In this document: one piece after another, positions 36,334 to 46,449 of the stretch
How positions within the stretch are numbered: position 1 is the first letter of the stretch
Layout of the letters: every line of letters begins with the position of its first letter
Assembly (NCBI GenBank): GCA_000750105.3
Contig: JPHH03000021.1
Span: forward strand, 62,001 to 126,000
Reading direction: 5' to 3'
From: Tolypocladium sp. Sup5 PDA-1
Lineage: Eukaryota > Ascomycota > Sordariomycetes > Hypocreales > Ophiocordycipitaceae
DNA length: 64,000 bases
Notes under the pieces: generated by a model
Databases searched by the model: none
The model's input: the letters and a program-made list of their open reading frames with translations, nothing else
Told to the model about the DNA's origin: nothing
Program-made: the position numbers and the translations under genes

Positions 36334-38550
36334 CTAGGGCCGGAATGGAGTGCCACTGTCCGTAAAGTCCACATCGACGTTCTTGGACGCCACCATGCTT
36401 CCCTCGTAGAAGATCTGGAAGTCGAGGGACGCCCCGTCCGAGACCATCTTGACCTCGTAGCAGATATGCCGGAACACCTTCTGCTTCTTGTTCTCCCAGG
36501 TAGGAAGGCTGTCGAAGGCCGGGACCTTGGACCATCGGATCATGCACAGGCGCTTGACCGAGGCGTCGCATCTGTCCGGCGGGTTGTGGGCGGTGGAATA
36601 CACGAGCTCGGTCTCGACGGTGTCGGTTGGCTTTTCCAGGTCTTGCCAAAACGCATGGCAGATTGGCTCTTCGTCCCAGAGAGTCTCGCCCTGTTCATGG
36701 TCGTGTTAGCCGACATTCAGATCATCATGTTAGCCTCGCCACTTGTGACTTACAATGCGAATGAACCACTTTGTCTGATCCACTGCCAGGAACTCGCGCT
36801 GGACGGAGCACCATGCCTTGTCGCGAATGTCGTGCTCGTCTGCCTCCCAAGGAAGAAGGTTGTACGTCGTGCCATAACTCGCTCTGGCAACGCGAGCGTC
36901 AACGACCAAGGATGGATTCGGCTCACATCTGGCAACCCCTTTCATCACCGCACCCCGGCAAACAGCGGTCCATCTGTAAGAAGTCAGCGTTGGACCCGAA
37001 CCAGGGCAGCATTCTGCTTACGGCCTGTCTCCACGGGCCTGCAAGACCTCGGTCTTCGCGCTCACTTCGTCGATGGCTTCCCGCAGGGAATCGTACAACA
37101 CGGTCGACTTGCCAAAGCCGCCTACAAGGATCAGGTACTGCAACGTGTGTCAGCATCCGCCAAGGCAGTAGAGTCGTGGTGGTTGCCCGGGTGTTCAAAC
37201 CTTTGGGGGCTTCTCATGGGCCTCGATGACCTTGCGAATTTGGCTGCATACGAGCGCCGCAACTTCGGCCACCACGGGCTGAAATACCCCCGAGAGCTCG
37301 TGCCTGGTAGGGTTAGTTGAGAGATTCTGCCGAGCTGATGCTTCTTGGAATGAGGGCTTACCGGTTGAATTCGAGCACTGGCGACTGAAAGTGGTTCTCG
37401 ACGTTACCGCCGTATGGCACGGGAACAACAAATGGCACGTTGTTGCCGTTGAATTGAACCTTCATGCCATTCTCCCAAAACTGGCCCATGATCCACTGGA
37501 CACCTGACACCCCGATTTTGTCCCAGATGTCGCGTGAGATCTTGGATTTCAGGAGTTGTAGAAAGCATTCGTCAAGAAACACGGCTCCGCAAAGCTTGCC
37601 TGCGAATAGGGTGAGTTGACTTCAGTTGCTAGATCATGGATAAAGAAGACTTACCCTCTCCTTGAACGCTCTCCCGAATTTTGGGCGGATTTCCTCTCAT
37701 GACCTTGTAGGTGATAATGTCCTGATTATAATCAGCACGAGAAAGAGAAAAGGGGGTGGCTGTCAAAAACTTACCACCGTTCCGCCACCTGCATCGCAAA
37801 CGACAAAGTGGTCATTTTTCTTGGACAACAGTCAGCACCAGAGAGAGTGAGGGTCAGTTGTTCAAAATAAACATACCTCAAAATTTGCCCGATCGACAAA
37901 GTCGTGCATCGTGGCCAAGGCAGCCGCTTCTGGCTCTGAGATGAAGCTCAGAGTGGTTTCTCCAGCAGATCTGGCGTCGAGAAGACCAGCCAGTTCAATG
38001 GCCTTGCGCAACCTCATCCGAGCATAGGAAGGCCAAATAGCTGGTAGAGTTACCACCAGCTCGAACCTGGAAGTGTTTACTCGACTCTTTCCGACAGAGC
38101 GCTCTATGTCCTGGTAGCCATGCTTCCAAAACTCCCGCATGTAGTCGCCTATGGCTTCGACGGGGTGCTTGTTGCTCCACTTGAGCCGCGACTTTGCACT
38201 CTTGAGGTGGTTGGAGTTGCGGACATGCTCTGGCAAGTCTTCGTCATCAAGGAGCAGCAACTTGATCCATTTCAGTGGCACTTCATGTGGGGGAAGATCG
38301 TATCCCCAAAACGGTGGCTGCTCGTCTTTTCGGTACACAAGGGTTGTGGGAGCCTTTTCCTTGTCGTGGTTGAAGGAAAAGCGCGACGGAAAACCAGAAA
38401 CGGCGGTGATGTGGCTCCCTTCTGGAGCCCAGGCCATACCCGAGTAGCTGTTTCAAGTCAGCGCCTGATTTCAAGTTACAGAAAAGCTGGAAACACATAC
38501 GTAGTCCCAAAGTCAAAGCCGATCACGATCGGCTTGCGTGTGGGGGGCAT
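36334..38550 (-). CDS. Atypical Hsp70-like ATPase (HSPA12-like fungal family)
   Basis: Nine exons on the minus strand: 38550-38501, 38447-37877, 37819-37775, 37721-37655, 37599-37362, 37303-37201, 37137-37022, 36973-36754 and 36690-36334. Phases agree throughout, giving 588 aa. The actin-type ATPase motifs are present: phosphate 1 IGFDFGTTYSGMAWA (about 10-24), FISEPEAAAL, phosphate 2 CDAGGGTVDIITYKV (near 216-230), and the adenosine motif ILVGGFGKSTVLYDSLREA. No Hsp70 substrate-binding domain with EEVD end is seen; the C-terminal part is beta-rich (KVFRHICYEVKMVSDGASLD). Such proteins are often multi-copy in filamentous fungi, with unknown substrates. Two splice sites are less typical: an AAG acceptor before 37819 and a GTTTGA donor after 37201. 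Some exon borders therefore carry modest uncertainty. Confidence 0.88.
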
Positions 38551-39314
38551 TTTGGACGAAGGTTTGCGGGGGGCTGTTGAAGTGTTGAGGAAAGTCCGCA
38601 CTCGAGTGCTGAAAGAGCGCGTGTTAAGACGAAACAGAGCAAGTTGTGGTGGTGGTTGTTGTTGTTGTTGTCGGGGAGATGTACGGAGTGCGTGGTGCAT
38701 CAGGGCACTTGTGCACCTGGCAAGCACATCTGAAATACAGCTGTTGTGCAGAGACGGCTCAACGTCTACGGTAAAAGACCCCATGTGCAGCGGGTAGTTA
38801 CAGGCTGTTCCAGGAACTACGGGCAACTGCGAGCAGCGGCCAGTGACGAGGAGTAACTGTGCCATTAATGGCGCCGAGCTGCTGCGGGTTGCTTGAGACG
38901 AACGGGTTTGAGCGAGAAGGCATGAGACCTACCTCTGCACAAACGCCCAAGTTCCTTTATCTATAAAAGCACGATGCAGTCATTGACAATGCGTGTGATT
39001 AGTCTGAACGGGGACTGAGAGGAGCCGTAGGGAGGATGAAGTGAGCCGTACCCCTTCTCCTCGTGACGTATGCCTCGTGCAGCACACCAGGCCACTACTT
39101 ACTGCTCACACTGAAGCTCGCTCTTACAATAGCTTAGTGAAGACTTTTCCAATACCTATTGTTGTTTCGAGGCTGCACTACTTGTTTCTCCCGCCACCAC
39201 GCAGCCCAGCCCCCGAATTCTTCGTTCCACACCTTCCATCACACTCACAGCCCATCAGCCTTTGCATACATCGTTTGCCTCGTGCGTAACAACACATCTT
39301 CTGCAACAGCTGGC
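38551..39314. other. Divergent promoter region, Hsp70-like gene / coiled-coil gene
   Basis: 764 bp between divergent start codons with no supported ORF. A GGT/GTT microsatellite lies at 38645-38671. Confidence 0.6.
38645..38671. repeat. GGT/GTT trinucleotide microsatellite
   Basis: A run of GTGGTGGTGG followed by GTTGTTGTTGTT in the leader region of the Hsp70-like gene. Confidence 0.7.
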
Positions 39315-40938
39315 ATGCCACCTAAGATGAGAGCCCAACGGGGCTTGGAGACGGCCGAAACCGCTTTGATGCCAGGACCTGAGCGAAACGAGAACCCACG
39401 TCACGGAGGTAGATCTCAGCCCAACACCCGCCATTGCAGGTCCAAATTACACAAACAGCTAATCGTCATCTAGCCATAAAAGCTCGTTACCTAACCAGAA
39501 GGTCAGCGTCATTGATACAGGCAGTGGAGAGCCTGCCCCTGCAACCTCAGACGCCGATCGAGGTGGAAGAGGATATGGTGCTCCCCGAGGCTCTTACTGT
39601 GAAGAAACACGAAAGAGAGGCAGATGAGGCCGAAAAAGACGCGCAGACCAACACCAAGAAGCCCAAAACCGCCAGCACTCACCAGAATCCAGACGAAGTG
39701 CAGCGCTGCTTCAACTCTTTGGAGAGGGCGTTCGCAGAGCAACGTCGAAAGCTGGAGAAAGCAAACGAATTGGTCGACAAGTGGTCCTTTGACGCCAGGT
39801 CTGCTGAGGAAGCAGTGGGTCGCCAGCAGGGGGAAATCCAGAAGTGTCAAGAAGAGTACGAGAAGCTTCAAGAGCTGTACAAGAAGCTGGAGGCCAGGCA
39901 TAAGGCTGTGCAGTCGAAGAACCGGGCCTTGGGTGCAAAGAACAAGAATCTGCAGAAGACTTCCGACCACTGGCATGACCTGCTGGCCGAGGAGGTTGAT
40001 AACAAGAGGCCCGACTATGGAGATCCCGACAAGGTGTGCGATGGTGGAATCTGTGAGAGATGGTCTTTCATCGACTACAGTGTTGCCGGCATGGTCAACT
40101 CTAACATGACTATCCCCATTGAAGAGATCGACGCTACTTCGAGCATCGCCTCAATTGCTAAGCTCGTCAAGGAGTGCGCGGAGGCACTTCCGTATCTCAA
40201 AACGTTTTTGATCCAGCGCTACATCTGGCAGCGGATTTACTTGGATATCTTTCAGGCAAAGAACGGAATCTGGGCTGGGGAACTGGGCGAGACGTTTGTG
40301 GAAATGGCTCACAACTTGAGAGGCAAGTCAACTCGAGACACAGCTGTTGGCATCACTTTGCAGATATTGACACTTGCTGACCATCGCTCTGTACAGACGC
40401 CAATCTGAAGGACCCGAAGAACCTCAGCATCGTCAGCCGAATGAAGTACAGGACAGGCGCGGACATTGACAAGGAGATTGGCTTGAACCCAGAAGCCATG
40501 GGAAAGGTGGCGGAAAAGCTCTACACTGATCTGCTGGTCTTCGCCAAGCCCGAGTATCATGAATTGCTTCGCGATGTCATCTCCGACGTGATTGACAAAG
40601 CCGCCGAACTCATGGTCATCATGACCAGGTCCAGGGCCTTCTTCTCCATTGGAGCGCACTTCATGGGCCGTCGGGAAGACGGGCCTCGCGACTTTCTTCC
40701 CGATTCGATGGAACTCAAATTCGCCGTCCATCATGAATTTGCGCTGCCGGACGAGACTTGGAAGGTCGACCTGGTGGTTACCCCGGGAGTGGAAAAGATC
40801 GGAACAGCGGATGGGTTCATGTTTCAGCATTCGTTCTTCGTGTGCAAGGCGCGTGTCGTCACGCGCCCGGGTGTTGAGGTTGAGCTGGTGAAAGATGATG
40901 AGGTTCAGCTGGTGAAGGAAGAGAGAGACGAGAACTAA
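39315..40938 (+). CDS. Unknown coiled-coil protein with a GC-AG intron
   Basis: Three exons, 39315-39408, 39474-40322 and 40397-40938, give 494 aa (start MPPKMRAQRGLETAETALMP). The second intron begins GCAAGT after AGAG and ends TACAG; this is the standard GC-AG donor context, and no GT donor nearby joins the frames. A nuclear-type basic stretch (KKPKTAS, about 98-104) precedes a coiled coil (about 105-210, e.g. LEKANELVDKW, EKLQELYKKLEARHKA). The rest is mixed alpha/beta sequence with Trp-rich patches and an acidic/Lys C-terminus. I do not recognise a family. Coiled-coil length and composition would suit a structural or DNA-associated role, but nothing in the sequence settles it. Confidence 0.75.
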
Positions 40939-41640
40939 ACTCGGCATTGATGTAAGCTCAAGGGCGGAGACGACAGGCATGAGTGCATGGTACCTAGTTA
41001 TGAGCTAGCCCGTGAGAGCTAGTTATATGGCCAGCTGGCCTTCTGTGACTTGTTCCGTTGCTCTTTTGCTCCGCGTTTGTGGCCTTTGGGCAGTATGTCG
41101 AATCCGCGGTAGATGCTCTGACAGAGTCTTAATGCCTTTCCAAGCGTCCGTAAACAAGGTCATTGCCTCAGAGAGCCCTGATCATGGGTCAACTCGCCGA
41201 CGCCGCCTCTAAAATGGATATATTGTCTGTCATCCATCCTTCGCCCGACTGCGCCATCATCCCCATAGCGAGTCATGGCGGTTCATGCCATCCAAGGCAC
41301 TCACCCAAATCCAAGGGCCTTGACAGGCCTTGGTCATAGGCAATTGTACAGTTTTCAACTGCCGTCAACACCTTGTGAGAGTCGGGATGACCATTCTTGG
41401 CGCATCCACCGTCGAGCAATCTTATCATGACTTGAAGGACTTAGGAAGGCAACGGACGCGATGTCAACGCTGCGCCACTGGACGAAACCACAGAGAACAG
41501 GCCATGCAGTCACCATTATGAGGGCGGAGCGGAACTGCGGGCATTGAGTTGGCGGTCTCTATATAGTGAATGGCTCTCCTTGAGTTCTTGAGGCGCTCTT
41601 GCTGAGTTCTAGCCACGCCTCATCACCACTCTGGACCACC
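40939..41640. other. Intergenic with TATA box before the small membrane ORF
   Basis: About 700 bp with no supported gene apart from the promoter-like TATATAG at 41560-41566. Confidence 0.6.
41560..41566 (+). promoter_or_regulatory. TATA-like box
   Basis: TATATAG lies 75-81 bp before the ATG of the small membrane ORF at 41641, a spacing that fits a fungal core promoter. Confidence 0.4.
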
Positions 41641-41835
41641 ATGACTGATCCCACCATCTATCAACAAGGCCCCCATGTGTCTCCCAAGCGCATGTGGGTT
41701 TCTAGACTTGAACTTCGCGCTGTCTCGACCATCTTTACCCTCATTATCATCGGCCTCACCGCGAAGCTGGCCACGGTCGATCGTTTTGAACCTCTACTAG
41801 TCCTTGGCCCTCCAGTTCGTACAAACTCTTCTTGA
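41641..41835 (+). CDS. Small membrane ORF, perhaps the 5' remnant of a MARVEL-like gene
   Basis: The frame encodes 64 aa starting MTDPTIYQQGPHVSPKRMWV and has one hydrophobic segment (LRAVSTIFTLIIIGLTAKLA). The pattern of a basic, polar head, RLELRAV and then a membrane helix resembles the start of fungal MARVEL-type four-helix membrane proteins. The remaining helices are absent, and the convergent PAQR gene ends only 71 bp beyond its stop. A TATA box and a leader of plausible length lie upstream. It could be a genuine small protein, a truncated gene or chance. Confidence 0.35.
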   Translation: MTDPTIYQQGPHVSPKRMWVSRLELRAVSTIFTLIIIGLTAKLATVDRFEPLLVLGPPVRTNSS

Positions 41836-41905
41836 GTGCCTCACATGTATCTCTATTCTCTCTATAGTGTATTCTAGAACAGATTTTGCGACTAATACCA
41901 ACCTT

Positions 41906-42990
41906 CTATGAACCAAGACCGCACCGTTGGTTTTTGTAGTTCCAGTCATAGCCCGACATGATGCCCGCGAGGTGGCTCAACGCACCCATGACGACAAAGC
42001 AATGGAATATCTGGTGCGAGGCCCCCCAGTAGTCAAACGTCCCCGGCAGCCAGCGCTCGGGGAATTTGGTCTGCAAACTAGTCAGTCATAGTACTCTATC
42101 AACCGATCGGAGCGGCGCCTTACAGCCAGAAACATGACTCCAGTGATCATCAAGACGCCTTCCAAGTAGTAGTAGTTGAGCCCGGATTGCCGCTGCAGCT
42201 GGTCGTAGGGAAAGATGAGAGCGGCGTGGATGATGGGGATGAATGCCGAGAACCCCAGGCCCAGGAAGGGTAAGAGGCGCGAGGCCAGCCAGTCTTTGGA
42301 GCCGTAGCGATCATTCATTGACAGGTATGCATTCAGGGCACCCATAGAGAAGATCTTGGTCAGCATCCAGCTGTTAGTCTTTGCAACTCCATAACTGAGC
42401 ACTTGAGAGTTGCAACAAGGACTCACCATGCTCAGGTAGCCCCTCAGCAGCAACGGCTCGCAGTAGAAGCCCATATACAGCCCCGGCACAAACGACCCCA
42501 GGATAAGCACAGAGATGCTCACATAGTCGAGCCTCACCCACAGGTCGGCACACTCGCGCGAGTGGCACAGCAGCGTGTGGTACGCCGCCGATACGCCAAA
42601 GCACAGCGTGCACGCCGTCAGATACACGTGGAAGACCAGGCGGTCCGCGAGCGTCGCCGCGGGATACCAGGCCGGGAAGCACCGCGCCAGCGCCGCGTTG
42701 GCGACGAGCGCGAGGACCCCCGGCACCAGGTGCGTGAAGATGTTGGCGCTCTGGTTGTGCACGTACGCCCAGCTCCCGAAGCACGGCGCCACGGCGGAGA
42801 AGACGGGGCGGTACCCGGAGCGGATGTAGGGGTTCTCGCCGTACCACTCCGGGATCTTTTCAATGGACAGGAGGATGCCGCCGCGGATGGTCGCGGCGTT
42901 GTGCGGTTTGCCGCGCTCCGGAGGCTTCGGGAGGGACTGGACGGGACCGGCTCCGGCTCCGTCGACGATGACGACCCGGTTTCTGAGCAT
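41906..42990 (-). CDS. PAQR/hemolysin-III-family membrane receptor (Izh type)
   Basis: Three exons on the minus strand, 42990-42427, 42354-42124 and 42070-41906, give 319 aa. Conserved features of the family are PEWYGENPYIRSGYRP, SANIFTHLVPG, FGVSAAYHTLLCHS (first metal-binding His), and in the last exon FDYWGASHQIFHCFVVMGAL with the HxxxH pair. About seven membrane segments are visible. Yeast Izh proteins affect zinc and lipid homeostasis and respond to PAQR ligands; the enzymatic activity is thought to be ceramidase-like. The first intron (72 nt) uses an AAG acceptor beyond an earlier CAG and is also open in frame, so its exact acceptor is less certain. The second intron (53 nt) is clear. 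Confidence 0.88.
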
Positions 42991-43380
42991 CTTGGTCGCA
43001 ATCAACCCCCGGAACCGCGAGCCTGCCAAGGGCTCAGTGTGAGAAGGAGAGCATCCAGGTCCAGCAATGTACGTTCCCGCTGCAAGTATTTACAGGGCAC
43101 CCGATGAGTGTGTGAGCGGGAGTGTTGACCTAGCCTCCCCACCAAGTTTGGTCCGTCGTATTAGACGAGGGAGAGCGCAGTTGTGGTGAGCCAATACCAT
43201 GGCCGTTTACAGCCACGACGTGGTTGAAACGCACCCGGTCGGTCTAATTTTTTTTTGGCTGGGATATCTATACGCCCCCGAGACAACACCACGCAACTCC
43301 CAATTCCTACAGTGCTGATTTGTTGCTTCCCTCCATGCCTTTGCAGAAACGACGGATTGAACGGCGGCTCGAGGCCGGCT
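42991..43380. other. Promoter region of the PAQR gene and ERJ5 3' region
   Basis: 390 bp between two minus-strand genes; no gene seen. Confidence 0.6.
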
Positions 43381-44751
43381 TCACCTCTTCCTCCCCTTCC
43401 GCTTGTTGGACCTTGCACCCTGCTGGGCGCCACTCGCCTTGGCCTTGCTCAGCGAGTCCGTGCTCTTGTCGAGCATCTCAAAGTCCTCGCCGGCCGAGTC
43501 GGTGCTTGGCGTATGCTGCGGCGCATCCGAGTCGTCGTTGATGTCGGCAGCCTCCGGTTCACCTGCGGCGTCCTTCTTGCGAGAGAGGACGCCCCAGGCC
43601 AAGTGGAAGAGCGAAACGGGAACTCGCACGACGGCGGTGTCCTTGAAGGTTGGCTGGTGGAGCTCGTTGGGCTAGGCAGAGTTAGCACAGATGGTCCATC
43701 AGCGATGTGAAAGGTCTGTAAACTCACGTCGAGCAGGAACTCGTTGACATTTCCTTCGTCGTCCTCTTCTTCCAGGAAGACGTGACCCACGGAGTCGACG
43801 ACGAGGATCTTGCCGTTCTCGGCGACAACCCTCTTGCGCACGCCAGAGGGGGCTGGGCCAGAGGAAGCGTCTCGCGACACGCTCTGAGCCTGAACCTTGC
43901 GGCTGACCTTCTTTGCGCGCCCACGGCCATCCTCCTTCTTGGACTCCTTCTCTTGCATACGTCTCTGCCTCCTGTTCACCGGCTGCGGCGGCCCGCCCTC
44001 TTCCTCCGGTGGGGTAGCAGGCGCAGGCGCAGGCGCCGGCGCGGAGTCGACGCCCGGGATGCCCACGCTGTTGCCCCAGGCTGTCTCTCTGGCAAACTTG
44101 ACGTAGCGCTCGACAAACTCCTTCTGGCGCTTCCAGCTCATGTACAGGATCAAATAGTGAATCGCTCCGCCGCCCATGACGAACAACCCAAGGACAACGG
44201 TGCCCAGACCAGGCCTGTATCTGTTGTAGTAGTAGTCCGTGCCCTTCCACAACGGGAAGCCGTTGGACAGGAAGTGGTCATATCTCGCTCTCGACGGCCC
44301 GCGCAGGATGTTGGCAATGAGCGACAGCCGCGCCTGGCGATCGCCGGCCTGCTTGACGGCCGTCCTGATCTCAGCCGCAGTCGGTGGCTTGGCGACGTGG
44401 ACGCCGGCCTTGGTGCCCTTGTCGGACGAGGCTTTGACGCGGTCGGCCTTGAGCTGCTGCTTCACCTTGTCGGGGTGGAGGGAGCGCGTCTTCTTGCGGT
44501 AGGCCTTGTTGATGTCGTCCTGCGAGGCATTCGGGGGGATGCCAAGGATGTCGTAAAAGGTCGCCGCCGGGTCGGATTCGTGCGCCGAGATTTCATCGCG
44601 GATGCGGAAGATTTCACGATCTAAAGGTCCCAGGGTTAGCACAACAGCGGCCGTGTGGCTGCACGAGACAATATGTACCTTCTTTGCTCCATGCCGCAGT
44701 CAGGGGAGTCAGGAGGGACAGGATCCCAATTGAGAGGTAGGCGATCTTCAT
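43381..44751 (-). CDS. ERJ5: ER J-domain protein ERJ5
   Basis: Three exons, 44751-44679, 44620-43728 and 43671-43381, give 418 aa. The signal peptide MKIAYLSIGILSLLTPLTAA is followed by WSKEDREIF and a J domain (about 44-110) with YDILGIPPNASQDDINKAYR and HPD. A membrane segment (TVVLGLFVMGGGAIHYLILYM) follows, then WKRQKEFVERYVKFARETAWG, a Pro/Ala-rich linker, and a lysine/arginine-rich C-terminus ending RKGRKR. It is the ER membrane Hsp40 that supports Kar2/BiP in folding and in the unfolded-protein response. The J domain carries an insert after HPD (VKQQLKADRVKASSDKG), as usual in this family. Confidence 0.93.
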
Positions 44752-44956
44752 GATTGCACCGTACGGCGTGACGCCGAATGTGTTTGTGCTAAAGGTCGCA
44801 AATCTTTGCCAGACGGAAAAGAGCCCCAGGGGCCAACGCGCCTTGAAACTTGCGATGCAAGGCCAGGTGGCTCAACAGGGGGCCATTAAGTGGGTGGGGA
44901 GAGAAGGGTCGAGACCTTTATGTAGCATAAAATGACACACATCTTCAACGAATTAA

Positions 44957-45081
44957 AGCAATTTGGCGCAGTGGAAGCGCGGTATGTGACTTATGCCACA
45001 CTACAAGTAAAGAACCACGCTAACTCAATATTAGCCGGGCTCATAACCCGGAGGTCGCACGATCGAAACGTGCAATTGCTA
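44957..45081 (+). tRNA. Initiator tRNA-Met (CAT) interrupted by a 53-nt GU-AG intron-like insert
   Basis: The exon parts are 44957-44981 and 45035-45081. Acceptor stem AGCAATT pairs with AATTGCT (45074-45080), with A at the discriminator (45081). The D arm is GCGC-loop-GCGC (44966-44980), the anticodon arm CCGGG-CTCATAA-CCCGG (45035-45051), and the T arm GCACG-ATCGAAA-CGTGC (45057-45073). Initiator traits are A1:U72, three G:C pairs next to the anticodon loop, and A54/A60 in an ATCGAAA T loop. Box A (TGGCGCAGTGG, 44964-44974) and box B (GATCGAAAC, 45061-45069) are intact. Bases 26 and 27 are separated by 44982-45034, with GTATGT at the start, GCTAAC at 45019-45024 and TTAG at the end. This is not the canonical 37/38 intron site. 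No intron is seen at 37/38. Confidence 0.92.
44982..45034 (+). other. Spliceosomal-type insert in the initiator tRNA gene
   Basis: The 53 nt begin GTATGT, have the branch-like GCTAAC (likely A at 45023, 11 nt from the end) and end TTAG. Size and signals are those of mRNA introns elsewhere in this window. Because a G occurs at both borders, the cut could be shifted by one base with the same product. Confidence 0.8.
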
Positions 45082-45084
45082 CTC

Positions 45085-45091
45085 TTTTTTT
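45085..45091 (+). terminator. RNA polymerase III terminator of the tRNA gene
   Basis: Seven T residues begin four bases after the tRNA 3' end, as expected for Pol III termination. Confidence 0.85.
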
Positions 45092-45257
45092 GCCATTTTT
45101 TTCATTTGGGTTCTTGATTTTTTTTCGACCGCAATATCGCAGAAACCGTTGACGGGCAGTTCGTCCTTGATTTTTACGCTCCTTGACGGTTTGACCCCTA
45201 ACCCGATTTAATTTTTACTGACGTATCATATCCTTACGAAGTATCCCGTAGTAAACC

Positions 45258-45812
45258 GTGAAAAATGCAGTGCATCTCGCCATAGACATGCAAGGCGCCG
45301 AGGGACACAGGTGCCCTTTTCGAATCGATGGATCCCCTTTGCTCCTGTTGACCGACCAAATTAAGGAGGTCAAGGTCACTGAGGGTGGACCGACGCTGGA
45401 TCTTGACGAGATCGGTCAATCCGAGCAGAGAAGCATGTGCGACAAGTTGGCCATAGGGGCAATGTTATTCGTGGGCGTCCGGCCTGACGAATACAAGGCC
45501 CGCTTGGATGCAACCGTCGATGAGGCAATGTCGACTAAATTGCTGAAGGCAACGACATTTTCGAAATGGGGAGGTCAGAGGGGCTTTATGATAAGAATGA
45601 AATGGCTAGTAGAAGAAGTCAACGAGCGCAAGGTCGACTTCTGCCTGGCCGCACCGGTCTTGCTGTGCTGTGTGATTCTCCAGACACTGCGACAAGTCAA
45701 ACAGAGGGGAGTATCTCATCCGTGGGTTGGGCCGCCTTTGTCAAGAGGTCCTTGGAGATCTCTAACTCTCCCGGCAGTTGGTACGACTAGAATCCAGCTT
45801 CTTACTTCTTAG
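45258..45812 (+). CDS. Uncertain ORF of 184 codons
   Basis: An uninterrupted frame (MKNAVHLAIDMQGAEGHRCP) with a mix of acidic and hydrophobic residues that is more protein-like than most chance frames here. I recognise no family, there are no clear introns, and it could be a decayed gene or chance. It is the only candidate in the A+T-richer stretch. Confidence 0.2.
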   Translation: MKNAVHLAIDMQGAEGHRCPFRIDGSPLLLLTDQIKEVKVTEGGPTLDLDEIGQSEQRSMCDKLAIGAMLFVGVRPDEYKARLDATVDEAMSTKLLKATTFSKWGGQRGFMIRMKWLVEEVNERKVDFCLAAPVLLCCVILQTLRQVKQRGVSHPWVGPPLSRGPWRSLTLPAVGTTRIQLLTS

Positions 45813-46415
45813 CGACTCGTTGGAATTACATGAACTGTGTCTCCATACTATGGTTCTATGTAGTAGACCGTTTGCGAAGTCGCCGCTCAGTTTGCTCCGT
45901 CGAAAGTCCTCTCCTCCAGTCATCCGCATTCCTTGCCAACTGCTCCGAGAAGCAATGGCAGCAAGTTAACATCAATCTTTACCGGCGTACGGGGCACATA
46001 AGAGATAGTGCGCAAGCTCATGCCGAACCCCAAAATCTCTGTCAATAGACGTTGTCGCCCTGGAGTTGATCAACATTAGATGGGTTGTTGTTGTTCAGGT
46101 GCAGGGTAGCTGTCCTCCGTATTGTTCCAACTCACTTGCTTCATACGCTGAACCACTGCAGATCGTATGTGGGACCGTTACCAAGCGTTGGACAGAAAAG
46201 GTGTATTGCCCCAAACCATAGATGATCTTGCTCCGGCTTAATCATCCAACGGAAAGGACATCAATAGCTAATAACGTGCCAGATGGTCATCTTCCCAACT
46301 AACCGTGGCGGCACTCGCATGCCAGAATAGCTCCACCAAGGAGCGCCAGCTGATCTTACGGACTACAGGTGAGCATTATTGCTTCGAGAATTGAAACAAC
46401 ACCAGAGTGCCAAAG

Positions 46416-46449
46416 ACACCACCACTACCACCACCACCACCACCACCAA
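46416..46449. repeat. CCA/ACC trinucleotide microsatellite
   Basis: Imperfect then perfect repeats of CAC/ACC, about eleven units. Confidence 0.75.

Noticed and set aside
44957..45081. Reading the interrupted tRNA as a pseudogene
   Set aside because: All four stems, both Pol III boxes, initiator-specific bases and the terminator are intact, and the insert has clean intron borders.
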